Shown: positions 22,960-36,043, counted from the first letter of the stretch. The stretch: 37,500 bases of DNA from Sphaeroforma sirkka (GCA_001586965.3 LUCW03001559.1:1-37500), one strand, 5' to 3'. Notes: generated from the letters alone by a model not told the origin. Numbers and translations: made by a program.

Positions 22960-24110
22960 CTTTGGGGTTTGGACAACCCTTTTTGGTGAATTGCTCAATT
23001 TGGCGGCTCGGGTTGGTCTGTGGACCCGGCCTACTACTTACATCCAAATATTTACTATGTAGCTAATTATGAATATTAAAATTTTAAATAGTAGGCACAC
23101 TAATCTAGAGACTCACTAGCCACAAGAGTAGGCCAACTCATACTCTGGAGCCCTGGGCACTGCACTTGCAGCATGGTAAGTATCTGAGACCTGAGAGGCT
23201 GAGACTGAGAGTCCTGAGAGACTAAATATAATATAATTCAATAGTGTCGTCACTGTCATGGACTCCGTCTTTTCAATGTCAGTGGCTCAGCAGCCCCAGT
23301 CCTCAGGGCTCAGACCATCAGTGCCAACTTCCAAGTTCCAAGTGCCAACTGCCACCAGTGAGTGACCAGTCACGAGAGTCCACACTCCACAGACCCAGGG
23401 CCAGTGAACTTTTTGTGTGTGCGAGACTGCGAGTTGTGCTGCCGTCTCAGGTCTCAGCAGTAGTCAGCAACTCAGCACTGCAGCAGTGTGGCTGTCGGCC
23501 TGTCGTCACTCGCCTGTCGGCATTCGCGCGTTGTCAACGTTAATCGGAAGTCTGGAGTAGAACGAATACAATTTAAAAAAATTACTGGTCTAAATTCAGA
23601 AAGTGATAAAACCTTTACTCATTCAGGGTATACTTCTGAGCTACTCAGAGTCTCATTGGCTCACTACTAAAGCCTCACACTCACGACCCCACGAGACGAG
23701 TCATTCATGAGTCCGGACTCACGTCTCATAGGACTCACGTCTCATAGACTAATTTTACAAAGTCATACTCAACCGGTCACACCGACACCGTCACATTTCA
23801 TCAAACTCTTCACACGAGTCACACTCACAGACCACTGGGCACTGAGTGTTTAGTGTCTCAAGGACAACAACAGTCTAAATAGAATATATTTTAAAAAAAA
23901 AGTTCTCACAAGTCACATTGTCACAGACCAGTCTCACACTACAGTCTCCGACTCTCCCAGACTCCCGAGGCTTCGGAATTTGGCCTTCGCGGCTTCGCCC
24001 TTCTCCTTATGGGCAGCCCCTTCGCGAGACTTTGGGCCTTCGCCGGCGGCCCGGCGCGCTTCGGCCTTCGGCAATCGGTATTTTTTTCTCAATTAAATGT
24101 TAACTGACGG
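22960..24110. other. Word-biased block, possible non-autonomous DNA transposon
   Basis: The composition differs sharply from the AT-rich flanks. The block is dense in short words CTCAC, GAGTC, CAGTG and CTGAG, and has a GC-rich core at about 23940-24080 built from CTTCG/GGCCTTCG. It includes a perfect 16-bp tandem copy at 23715-23746 (GGACTCACGTCTCATA twice). No long credible protein is seen. Such subterminal word clustering is known in hAT and CACTA-like elements, but I could not find matching terminal inverted repeats, so the class is open. Confidence 0.35.
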
Positions 24111-25916
24111 TCTGATGACGTTTCAGTTTGAGTTCTGAGTTTCTGAGTCGTACAGCTGACCGGCCGATGTATCTATATTGGGTTTCCAGTATATTTTTCA
24201 AAAAAATGGAATGAAATTTGTCATCAAGTTGAATCTGAATCTCTGATAGTAAATACGTCACAGATATTTTCTGACCCGTGACGCCATGACCGTGCGACGG
24301 GACTGTCCACATTTCCACATTCCACAAATATACACAATTCACACCAAGCCGGCCACACACCAGCCACTGACAGCAGCCTTTCAGACTATTCCCGAACTTA
24401 TTTGTATATTAGAGTATTACATTATTATATATTAAAAAAAATCCAATAGTTGATTCTCGTTGTTATGCAAGCAAACATGAACTGTTACACTTGCATATTT
24501 GGGTGTTCTTCCTTGAACCTATCTTCCGTAATCTCCACAATCTCCAAGATGAGAATTCTCAATGTTGCCATTTGATCACAAAACTTTGATCTATAATAAA
24601 TATTGTCTACATAATGCTTATGTCGATAATATTCACGTTACTATACATATCTCAACAATTGTCCACGATAAAGTTCGTTACTATTACTGATATATAAAAC
24701 GCCTTTGGTACATATATGACTACGAACCAGTCGTTAGTGAATTTTACAGATACTTTATATCGAGATCAACAACAATGCTTTATAATATGTGACAGCCTTT
24801 TCAAGTATGTACGCGACGAACGTACACGCCTCTTCATGCCTTCTGACCACGAAAGAGTATGAGAACAAATAATATCCCTATGATTATATTTGAATATATT
24901 CGCTCGTTTAATGCTAGCACCACACAAGTGCACCTCTATAGCACACAGGTTTAAAAATAAAATATGAAGTACTGTATACCAGAATACACCCAGAACACCT
25001 ACGTATATACAACTGCGATACTCTGAATATACAAAGACACGGATAACTGTATTCCAGCGGATACTACACGAACTGGATGTTCTCGTTCACCTGCTATATA
25101 AAAATCATCCGATGAATAATTAAGAGTCCATTTTCAATTTTTACATTTTATTGGCCATAGATACATTACACTTTCTCACTACTTCTCAACATACACAAGT
25201 CATACGGTGACCTAACGAGGCTCGCTCGTTTGTCAGTCTCGTCTCGTATTCCTTGCTCTATACACTCGCCTAAGTACACTCGCAGGCTCACTTCCCCTAT
25301 CTCGAGCTATACTGCATATACAAACCTGTTGGGCATCCAGACACATAGCCCAAACGGACATAGGCACTCTCAGGTCGAACTGCTACTTTACCTGCGCAGT
25401 TGCAAGCACATGCTTGCGTTACAACACAACAAGCCGTTTCTAACCCATATGAGCACACTTCAACCGTCCACAGTGTGTGCAACTGCATGCTTTCAAGTAG
25501 TGCCTTTTTACAAGCATGTGCTGGCTCGTGCCTGTACATCTGCGCATCGCGAGCACATGCATACGATACACTACAAAAAAAAAACATGACAAAGGCGAAA
25601 ACACAGAATAGAATGTTCGCCTAGTTTTCATCACTGCTGAAAATTCAGATACTATGCAGCAGAAAGCGGCATCGAGCGACTCGCTCTAAGGTCAAACACC
25701 ACTGCGCAATCGATCCGGAGGTGACTGCACCCTTTACACGGCAGCACAGTATTCCAGCCTGAAAGCGCTCGTACTTGTGTTGGTTTACATCTCACTACAG
25801 GCATCGGACGTACCACTACACCAAGTTGTTTGGGTATAAGCACATGCCTGTGCGAGACATGCAATGGTATGGCACACTGCCACACACACTCCACCTTACG
25901 ACACTAATACTAACAA
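24111..25916. other. Intergenic DNA with no recognised gene
   Basis: AT-rich sequence, becoming more balanced at 25200-25900. The right part likely includes the 3' untranslated region of the Ca2+-ATPase gene. Open frames at 25230-25589 and 25297-25587 overlap on opposite strands and match no family I know. Confidence 0.4.
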
Positions 25917-28900
25917 CTAGTTCGATTTCTTACTTTCCTCGTTGGACAAGGATCGGCGATCGTGTGAGTGCTGTAATAAGGGATGGATAGTATATAAATA
26001 AACACAAGAGCATGAACTTCTTATTGCAAGTAGCGACATTACAGCGGCATGGCGCTTGCGTAAGATCATGAGTCCGGCCCGAATTGAACGATAGTATGTA
26101 TTAAAATACCTTAATAATGACCTTAAAGAAACTCCAGCTTGCAAAGGGTGTGTGGCTATATTAGGGAGCGTGACTATGTTAGAAAACAAAACAAAAATAC
26201 CTCTAGTACAATCCTCGCTTGCAATAAAGTAACAAACAACATCACACACCTTTCGTCTGAAGGCTTCGACCAAGTTGAGGTCGTGCTTTTCCCTGTGATG
26301 ACCCTCGTTCCTGACGGCATTCACGGCACCCTTGAACTTGTCGCGTGCGGCTTTGTTTCCAGTGCGAGGCAGACCCCAGTCAGGCAGCAGACGGATGAGA
26401 GTGCCCACGGGAATGCCCAGTGCACCGATAACGATGGTACGGATCCATTGGTCCTCTGGCGGTCAGAATGTGGGTAAGCATGGTGAGTAAGGAATTGGCA
26501 TGCAACATCAATAGACAATCAGTTGTGTCCTCGCGTCTGAAAAGGTACATACGCGGATATGCGGGATTCTACATTCTACAGACACAGTACCGATGACAGA
26601 TAAATAGAACTCATGCCGTTGTATTTTTTTTGGCCGTATATATGAGCCCACTATACCATATATATATATATATATATATGGGTTTTAATATGTACTAACG
26701 CGAGGAGAGAACGGAATCACACAATGTTCACGACACTACACTCGCAGATACCAGCATTGAGAGTTACCAGGACAAAGAGATGTATAAGCGAATTGCACTG
26801 GAGCAGATGGATGTGCCTACATGTATTTTCAAACTATGTTTGTATTTGCGTAAATCTTCACCTCACTGGCACCCTTCAGGATACAGGTAAAACAAAAAGC
26901 ATATACAGTTAACCGCCACTTACGGTTTAGAGGCGTGCAGCCCACCCAGTCACCACCATACTGTACCATCAGCACTTGCAAGAATAGCGTGAAGAGCATG
27001 ACAGTCAGGAACATAGGCGATGCGAAGAAGCCCTCGAACACATTGATCTCTGCAAGGTAAAAATAACGTGATCGGTGGATAGAATAGTGTCACAATCAGA
27101 CCCAATGGAATCGCTAACAATATCGAGGAGGCTAGAGATACAAATAGTTGTGAAGCTGTTTAAGAACTGAAGAGCATTGAAGTTACCGACAAAACCAATA
27201 ATCAAAGGAAACAAAGCCAACCAACGTCGATTTACACTACAGAAAAGCAACGCAGTACCATCTCCAGTACCTCCAGAACGTTTATAAATAAAATATAAAT
27301 ATCCAGAGTATGCGGTGGAAACATCAAGTATGATATAAAACTATTGCACGGGCGCGCGCACAATCGTCATGCCGACGTGCCGCCATGTCACTATTCCTCG
27401 TTTAAATAGCAAGTACACACACACGTGTACACATACCAGTATGCAAGAAATGAATGATAGTAAAGCCAAGATTAATTATAACACCGTTGCTCGTTTCTTA
27501 CCGCCATGAATCTTCTTGGAGTTGATCTCGTTGAACAGCTGACACATTACGAATGTGTTGAAGAACAGTGTCATGTGCAGCAGGTGATTAGACGCACTTT
27601 CATACGGCAGTCCGTTGTCAGTTGGTCCGAAAATCTGTGCCAAAATACAATTTTCAGATCGATTGAACAACCAATGAGTAACGAGACTTGTAAGCTTATA
27701 TACAGCCAGGGTGATATCATTGTATTCATTATCAGCACTAAAAGGATAATACACATGTTGATGAATGCAGGAGGAATATACAGTTCCGAGCTGAACGTGA
27801 CATTATTAACCCAGAACGATTACACTTTCAGTGTCAGTGGTAAGTCCGTAGTGTGCTAAACACGATGTGCACCGGCGAAGTATCTCCGACCCTGAAGCAC
27901 CATTACGCACAGCACATATTTGAAAACTACACGTATACATAAAAAAAAAAAAAAGATAGCCACGCAGCATTAATACCTTGGCGGACAATTCTAACGCCAA
28001 GTAAAAAATGAGCTAAAACAATTCCGTATGCTTACAGCCAACAGCAGCAAGAAACAAAAGTATATTCTAATTACAATAGAAAAACGTATATATATATTAC
28101 AAACAAGTGAAGCTTACAAATCTGGCGGCTCCAGTTACCTAAGGTATCTTATCTATAAGCTGGTGCATACCGATTCAGGGTCTTTAAGACAGTAGAAGTT
28201 CACAATGAACTGGAATAAAGCCTGACCCAGGATGTTGCGCCACATCATGCGACTGATCAGAGGCGCATTCTTGCCGTAGGGCGGGCGGTTGAGAAGGTCG
28301 GGTGATGGAGATTCAGTGGCCAAGGCCAAGGCAGCTAGGGTGTCCATGATCAGGTTAACCCACAGCAGCTGCGTTGTGTATATATATAAGTGTTAAAGAA
28401 AGGGATTCATGATCACGTTAACGGAGAGCAGCTGCTGTATATGTGCTGTGTGTATATATATAGTGTTAAAGAAAGGGATTCATGATCAAGTTAACGGAGA
28501 GCAGCTGCCGTATGTGCTGGTGTGCGTACAATACGGCACGACAAGAGGGATCAGTCGGTTTGTATAGCACTTTAAAAGGTCTTGCAAATGAAAATTTGAC
28601 AGAGCCAGACATAGACAAGTATCGACACACTACAAACTTAAGGCTACTGAGAATAATAAGAGCCAGACATAGACAGGTATCGACACACTACAAACTTAAG
28701 GCTACTGAGAATAATACACAAATGATTGCTATAATTTACCTGAACGGGTTTGAGAGGGGACTCGCCCGTTTCCGACGACAGACTACCCAAGAACGCCAAG
28801 ATCACGGCCACGATATTAACTGTCAATTGGAATTGAATGAACTTGCGGATGGAATCGTAAACATTTCTGCCCCAGCTTACAGCCTTGACAATCGACGAGA

Positions 28901-29824
28901 AGTTATCATCCATAAGAACGATATCCGACGCCTCCTTAGCCACCTCTGTGCCGGTGATTCCCATGGAGAATCCCACATGTGCCATCTGCACGTGTGTAAA
29001 TGGGTTGGTGCATTTGTAATATGTAATACAGGAGGGGGTAGGATACTAAGCAAAGCCAGGACATGATATGAGACTGATTGGTTTTATGTATACGTGACTA
29101 GATTTTTAATATAGAAAGTACTTGCATGCTACTATTACGGGTGTTTGTCAGCGTGGACTAGTATATGAAGAAAAGCAAGGTGTGCACTTTGCTGTTCTCG
29201 GCGAACGCAGAACAGTATCCAATACTGAAGTGACACGACCTCAAGCGCGGAGCACTTATATCATAACAAGCCATACGAAATAAGAAAAGATCAAATATTT
29301 TAATACAGTATGTTATAGGTACATGCACATCGCGTATGTGGGGTGTAGCTTGACAAGCAATTGGAGTTCTTAGACAAACAAACACGCAGATGTATACATT
29401 AACGTGTGATCATAAACTGGATGTACACATGCGTGCCCGTATACGATGTATTCCTCAGCTAATGCTGAAATCAAGCAGGGTTCACACAAGCGTACCTTAA
29501 GCGCAGGGCCATCGTTGGTGCCATCGCCAGTCACAGCCACAACGTGGTTGCTTTTCTTCAGTGCCTCTACGAGAATCTGTTTGTCCAAAGGAGACGAGCG
29601 AGCGAGTACTTGCAGTCGGAAAATTACAGTCATGAGCTCGTGGGGTTTGTCCTTTAGCAGACGGAACTCCGGGCCTTCCATAACCAATCCACCTGAGGTT
29701 ATGAGTGGGATCAGTATAAAAAAAGGTGAATCAAGTTGCTTGCGCATAGTTGTGCGCTACTACGATGTGAAACAGTGAGTTGCCTGGGGGAGGTGGTGCG
29801 TTGTACGCTATGAACACAATCCGA

Positions 29825-29859
<35 letters not shown>

Positions 29860-32800
29860 GTAATTAAGACTGCTACAAACATATGATAATACACGAAGCG
29901 ACCGACATAAGATATAGATAAAACACGGATAGAGGCCTAAACGTTCACGAACGCTTCTACGAGACTAAGTAGATTGTTGGCATCAATGAAACATACACTG
30001 TTGAGCTTAAAAAAAGATATATGAAAACAATTGCTACTTACCGGCCTTTTCGTTGTAGATGCCGCATTTCTTGGCAATGTTCTTTGCGGTGACCGAGTTG
30101 TCACCAGTGACCATTAAAGTTTTGATTCCGGCCTGTATATAGAGATGTAGATACCATGAGTTATTGGAAGGCTTCACACTTCCAAGTGCGAGAAAAGTAA
30201 ACGTTTGAGTAGACAGTGAATCAATGGATATCCAGTGGTTGCAAATGATGGTATTTCTAATATAAACCAACAAACGCAACATCTCAAGCGAATCCATCGT
30301 GTATGATAAGCTGAATACATCATCACCAATAAAATAGGTATACATACTTCTAATCGTATTTATATATGAGAAAGACTTGAACACGAGGAAACATACCGCA
30401 GCACACCGCCGCACAGCCTCAGGCACCTCTGGACGGATGGGATCTTCAATGCCCACAATACCCAACAGAGTCATACGTTCTGTCTCGTCAGGCTTGGAGT
30501 GTTCCCAATCTTGGTCACCATCCTCCATGTCTGTGTAACACAGGCAGATGGTCCTTAGACCTTCCGAGGCGTATTCTTGGATGATATTGTGGTTGGCTTT
30601 GGAATCATCGGCGGTTAGAGGAACAACGTCTCCTTTGGCGTTGATGTAGGTGTCGCACATGTCCAGAATAAGCTCAGCCGCGCCTGTGAATGGGTGAGCA
30701 CAGAAATCACATTAGCGAACAGGTGTATATATATTATGCATGTTCATATATATATATATAGATCTTGTAACATAAGTGCTTGTATTGGAATTGGTGTTGA
30801 GCGCTTATGCTTATATGAGGTTCAGCGTAGAACACTATCGGCGCACAGTCGACGAACCAACATATAAGTATTGTAGAATCTTCAAGTGTTCATTCAGATA
30901 TTCAATTAGAACGAGTAGCATACAGTCTATGCCGATAGCTTTATTGAACACAAATTGACTCTTTGACAATATACAAGCGTAATTCGGAAATTTGTCACGG
31001 TATGTTGATGTGTGGAAGACGTCACGTACCTTTACAATGCAGTCTGAGCACACCACTGGGCTGCTTCACAAGCGAAGACATTCTCTTTCTGGCGGACGAG
31101 AACGGGAAGATAGCCTTCTGATCGACACTTCGTCGAATCTAGCACATGGATGAATGTTGCAATTAGTGCGTGATAAAAAATAAATATCATGCGAAGCATA
31201 AATACGAAAAAAAAAGGTAAAAGTATGCTCTGGAGACGCGTATAGTGACCAACTTACTATAATAGGCAATACAAGTGGGTGCGACTATGTACGACATATG
31301 TACATTTATAAGTGCAAATATACGTCATACACCAACCAAGAAAGTGCATACACGGACATACCAATTTGTAATCGTATCCCATCTCCTGAATGTATCCGAT
31401 GAGGGCACTCTCGGTTTTGTTTCCCACAAACTCTGTGTGGCCTTCAGGAACGTATGCTGTGGTGTTGGTTGCTATGCCAACGGATAGCAGCTCGATTACT
31501 TTCTCGTCTACACGTAGTGGCAGGGGTGACTCGGTTTCCTCCAGGGTGGTGTTCTGCTGAGCAATGTATCCTCGCACAACAGTCATTTTGTTCTGTGTAA
31601 GAGTTCCTAAAGGATAGAAGGGAGCGCCGAAATGTAAATTCAATGTTTCCGAGATTAAATACTTTGAATAAATGTTCAACATAATAGCACTTAATACTCA
31701 AGGTTGAGCAACCTTCGGACGCACTGATCTATGCACTCATGAAGAAGTTGAGTAGGTGTATTTACTTTTGTCTTTTGAGTTTCACTTTGAACAAAGAAAT
31801 AATTTGATACACAATCGCAGGTTCAACAAGGACGAAATGGGTTCCATCACGAGTATTGAGCCATATGACAGTTTCAATCATCGCCTTTCTCAAGCTAAGC
31901 CCACTCGCGTGTCCACATTAATATACACAATAAAAACATATCCTGATTTCAAAGTCGGAACATAGCTATATATTGTTACAAAAATCTATGATCATATCCC
32001 AAATACACACATTCTTACCGGTCTTGTCACTGCAAATGGTGGTGGCACCTCCCATAGTCTCACACGCTTCCAATTTGCGCACCAGATTATTGTCTTCTAA
32101 CATTTTGATGGTAGAATAGGCCAGAGCCATAGTAACTGCCAAAGGCAAACCCTGTAATTATAAAAGTCTGATGTCAATACACACTGGATAAAGCTATGTT
32201 CTTGGTGATCTGTTAAAAGAAATTCCTTACACGAATGATACTAAAATTAATCAGGCAACTAAGATATACGTGGACTTATGCGTACCTATACCATTACAAA
32301 TATGTATATACTTGTTATTGACAGAATGAAAAAAAAAAAGCAAAGAAAAGACAAGGTATAATACGATCCTGTTGATATTCGCACAGACCGAAAAGTGCTA
32401 AGCAATATCCAACCTGACTTATTCTATGCCTTGAACCCTATTCTTGAACCCTAGTTTCCTCTGACTGATCAGTTTTGACATACCTCTGGAATGGCCACTA
32501 CTAAGATTGTGATACCCGTAATGACGAAGCGCACCAACGCAGAGACAAAGTGCTCATCCAAGGGCATGTCGTTAATGTGATATGTGTAGTACTCTCGGGC
32601 AACCAAGCAGCCTACAGTGATCACAGCCATAATCAGTCCGAAGAATCCGATCTGGGGAAAAGGGATGAAAATAAATCAGGGAACGTGTAATCGAGCACAT
32701 CTAGATCACAGGAAGGTGTTTTCATGTTTTGAAATATACTCAGATCGAGGCTCCAGGTGTTCTAAGAATAATTCTACTGCACCCATAGTAGCACACACAC

Positions 32801-35370
32801 GGCCCTCCTTTCAAATAGATATGATCTCTGAAATATAATGCTATACCACCATACCTGGTTGGCCAGATCTTCCAGCTTGTCCTGCAGAGGCGTGTTCTCA
32901 GTCTCCACACGCAATCCCATCATGGCCTTACCATAGAAGGAACCTGTGCCTACAGCCGTGACCAGCATCTTACCTACACCATCCATGACCTATAAGTGAC
33001 AGTAGCGTATTGACAAATCATTCAGAGACTCTTGAAGTATATATATATACAATACGTATATACTAAACATCAAATATGTATCTATCAACTTGGTATGCGA
33101 TGTTGTGTACACTTCACACACCTGAGCACCAGAGACGAAGAAAACATCAGCCTTCGCAGCAGTGTGCGATTTCCTGATGCGATCACTCTCTCCTGTTGCG
33201 GCACTCTCATCGCATTCAATGTTTGAGCCATACATCAGCACACCATCCACTGGCAACACATCGCCTGTCTCCACGAACAAAATATCGCCCACAACAATCT
33301 CATCCACGAGCAGCTGCTGAGGTTCTCCATTTCTAATGTGTTGTTTAAGCAAAATACAAAGGCACACGAGTTCAAGACACGATCAACGAGATGTCTTTAG
33401 TCATGGTTGAAATACATGTCGACATATCGCCTTATCAGCATTTAATACAAAAACACCTCCCCACACACCCTCATCAGATTCTTTGAAAGAGTCCCTCATA
33501 AACCAGATTCGTACAAGGAGTGCATGCATACTATGCATGTCGATAAATGTGTATGTATATAGTTCTAGTATACCATGTACACGAGGGAACACCTCCAATG
33601 GCGCACCTTAACGCACGCGTTCATGACAACTATTAGACCATGTATTTACAAACACACATGTGACGACAGAGTTGCTAGAGTTTATGAATGACAGAACTAA
33701 TTTTCTAACGCAATGCACGTGTCACCATACCTCAAGATCTTCACTAAACGAGCATCCTTCTTGGCGTTGAGTGTCCTAAACTGTTTCTCTTTCTCGTGAT
33801 CGTTGATGGCTGTGACAAATACCACAATCAGCACAGCCATGATAATCGCCGTGCCTTCAATCCACCCGGTGCTGGGGTTTTCTCGGATACCCAGGATAAG
33901 ACTTATGATGGCACTTCCGGATAGAAGGATCAGGGTCTTGTCCTCAAAGCCTGGATGGATAGAGATTGGAGTTGCCCCAGAGGTTCAGGATAACAAATTT
34001 TAGTATATTTGATGTTGTGTGGAATAAACAATGTGGTATTTTCAGTTCATGTGATTCATGTTGGTGGATCGCTACATTCAAATGTGATCGCTTCCAGACA
34101 TTGGTGTTTGATTCCTTCTATCAAAGATTGACTGCGTTTGGTACGAGTTATTGTTTACTATTGAGCTATGGTGCCAGTAGATATTGACTTGTCTGCATGT
34201 GGCGCACTGTTGTTGGTCCAAAAGAATCCAAAGTTTCTGACCGGACCAGATGAATTGCTATATATCAGACAGACGGACTGATCCAAACAGTGGCTTAGAT
34301 ATCTATCAGAGATATTGCTATTGAAATTTACACTCTAGCACTACATAATTACCCTGCACGCTTCACATTTTATAGATACCACTAGTACAGTTTCAATGCA
34401 ATACATTGCTTATCTCACGAATACGGGGAAGTCGACCGACTTTAGGCCGTACCGGAGAAGACTACATAATGTTCTCAAAAACACACAGACAAGCTATGTG
34501 CCATGGTAAAACTCGGACGATGAATTCTCACACGAATACGCATGTGCGGGTGGAGCACAGACATAAAATCTAAGGAAGAAACGCGACAAGAAAAACACAC
34601 TAATGGTAACTGATAGCTGCGATTATAGACATTCGGATACTCTATGAAAAATAAATAAATCCATGCATGGTATAATATATGTTCTAACAAATTATAGCAA
34701 GCACAGTAAACAATATTGTGTAAATATGTAGATACCTTCTATTACTAACTCCCAGAAAGATTTGATCTCAACTTCGGGCAGAACATTTGGGCCGTATTTC
34801 TTTCTGTGCTCCTTTACCTGTTCGTTGCTCAAACCAGTCTTTAGGTTGACGTTCAGGGCCTTCGCAATACCGTCGACTTTGCCTGTCCAAAAAATTGTTG
34901 CACAATTTCGGATGATTCATTGAGAATATACAGATGAACATCGCATATGCAGGAACATACTACATTTAAACAACTAGATATCTATATGGAAATGCATAGG
35001 TACACAAATATATATATGTATACACACACACGCACATAAAAAGGAAACAACAGAAACAGAAACAGAAACAGTGGCAGTAACAGTAAGAGTAAGAGTAACA
35101 GACACAGATGCTATATATATATATATACAACACACATAAGTAATTAACACTGTGATAGAAATTTATTTGCATTTACCAAATATTTACACATCGATTGATA
35201 TTCAATTCATGCAATTTCTACAAGCTTCGTCTGTGCCTATTGTTCATTTTTTTTTCAAACCCACATGCGTATATTGAAAAGATCATACCTAGATCATCGT
35301 ACGGTTGACGTGTCTTAGGGTATGTGACGACTTCTTGTAGCTTCAGCCCTAACGAGTCGACGGGCGCCAT
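25917..35370 (-). CDS. PMCA: Plasma-membrane-type Ca2+-transporting P-type ATPase (PMCA/Pmc1-like), 18 exons
   Basis: A P2B pump that uses ATP to export Ca2+ from the cytosol. Coding exons (minus): 35289-35370, 34736-34882, 33731-33950, 33122-33332, 32855-32989, 32484-32651, 32019-32151, 31362-31606, 31030-31138, 30397-30683, 30042-30132, 29496-29692, 28740-28985, 28171-28368, 27502-27634, 26924-27049, 26250-26455, 25917-25970. Phases agree and the total is 2988 nt (995 residues). Motifs: M1 83-98; M2 107-125; TGES 196-199; M4 PEGLP 320-324; DKTGTLT with phospho-Asp363; KGA 483-485; TGD 588-590; [12 protein letters not shown] 664-675; M6 VNLIMDT with Asn762 and Asp766, the single-site PMCA pattern; [14 protein letters not shown] and KIHGE before M9. 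Ten membrane segments are placed. The C-tail is short (about 60 residues), with NLVEAFRRK and RRSLS. Start ATG at 35370; an acceptor-like CAG at 35409-35411 suggests a 5' UTR intron. Vacuolar versus plasma-membrane location cannot be read from sequence. Confidence 0.95.
26657..26679. repeat. Short (TA)n microsatellite in a Ca2+-ATPase intron
   Basis: A run of about eleven TA dinucleotides in the intron between exons 16 and 17. No function is suggested. Confidence 0.8.
28370..28505 (-). repeat. Two decayed copies of the exon 14 acceptor region in the upstream intron
   Basis: Upstream of the true acceptor (exon start 28368), the intron has two further segments reading GCAG|CTGCTCTCCGTTAAC followed by (G/T)TGATCATG, with exon-like starts at 28431 and 28504 (63 and 73 bases apart). 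They mimic the true GCAG|CTGCTGTGGGTTAAC that opens exon 14 ([10 protein letters not shown]). Both run into a TAA after 12 codons in the exon frame. They look like tandem duplications of the splice site together with the start of the exon. Confidence 0.85.
28601..28716. repeat. 58-bp tandem duplication in the same intron
   Basis: AGAGCCAGACATAGACA starts at 28601 and again at 28659. The following sequence (TATCGACACACTACAAAC...) is repeated with about one change over 58 bases. It lies in the intron between exons 13 and 14 of the Ca2+-ATPase. Confidence 0.9.
29826..29858. repeat. 33-base poly(A) run in an intron
   Basis: An uninterrupted run of 33 A on the plus strand in the intron between exons 11 and 12 (poly-T on the gene strand). 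It could be the tail of an old retroposed insertion, but no SINE or LINE body is recognised on its 5' side. Confidence 0.85.
35043..35108. repeat. Imperfect hexamer repeat in intron 1 of the Ca2+-ATPase
   Basis: Runs of GAAACA and CAGTAA/GAGTAA-type hexamers (AGAAACAGAAACAGAAACAG, then GTAAGAGTAAGAGTAACAG). On the gene strand they form a pyrimidine-rich CTGTTT/TTACTC tract between exons 1 and 2. Confidence 0.8.
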
Positions 35371-35623
35371 AGTGAAGAACTGCAACCAAAGCGTCTCGTA
35401 GTGCCAATCTGTACAATTCGAGCATACTGTTAGTGCTAATGGGTGTAATTTTAAAATCACAAGTCTGTGTTTTAGGATATATAGTGTGGACATTGACTAG
35501 TATGTTTCTGTTGACAAATACTGCAAGATATATAGCTGGTGATTATACGGTGTTATGATCGTTAATACGACTGTAAACCTGTTTGGGTGCATGAGGGTTG
35601 AGAGACAACTTGTTGACATTCCG

Positions 35624-35877
35624 GTAAAGTACAAAACCAATGATGCAGTGATACATACTCCACCCTTGCATGAGACATACAGCAGTAGATATGTACATAC
35701 TTCAACTATAAAAAAACACTATTGACACGATACATACACAAACAAAAGTAAAGTACAAAAACCTATGATGCAGTGATACATACTCCACCCTTGCATGAGA
35801 AATACAGCAGTAGATATGTACATACTTCAACTATAAAACACACTATTGACACGTTATTAACAACATAAACAAACAAA
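35624..35877. repeat. 124-bp tandem duplication upstream of the Ca2+-ATPase start
   Basis: GTAAAGTACAAAA occurs at 35624 and 35748. The 124-base unit, including GATGCAGTGATACATACTCC and a TTCAACTATAAAA segment, is duplicated with few differences. It lies about 250-500 bases upstream of the start codon, where a promoter or 5' UTR would be expected. TATAAAA occurs in both copies on the plus strand. Confidence 0.88.
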
Positions 35878-36043
35878 AACAGATCCACCATTAAACGTTA
35901 TTTATTGGTATGCATCAGAGAGACGCATCATTATCTTTCTATATACAATGGTATTTACGTCAATGAATACCTCTGTGAATATTAATACAGTTAAGCTTTC
36001 AATTACAATCCCAAGCTCTCACTGCTCCATTTCTGGCTTGCTT

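Noticed and set aside
25230-25589. 119-codon plus-strand open frame in intergenic DNA
   Set aside because: It is Ser/Thr/His/Leu-rich without motifs, and a similar-length open frame exists on the opposite strand, so it is likely chance.
28482-29066. 194-codon plus-strand open frame across 28482-29066
   Set aside because: It runs antisense to exon 13 of the Ca2+-ATPase and through intron repeats; it is a shadow of the real gene.
25917-35370. Sarco/endoplasmic reticulum (SERCA) identity for the Ca2+ pump
   Set aside because: M6 reads VNLIMDT with the PMCA single-site pattern, and the TGES and M3 regions and the QLFNEIN...KIHGE segment are typical of P2B pumps.
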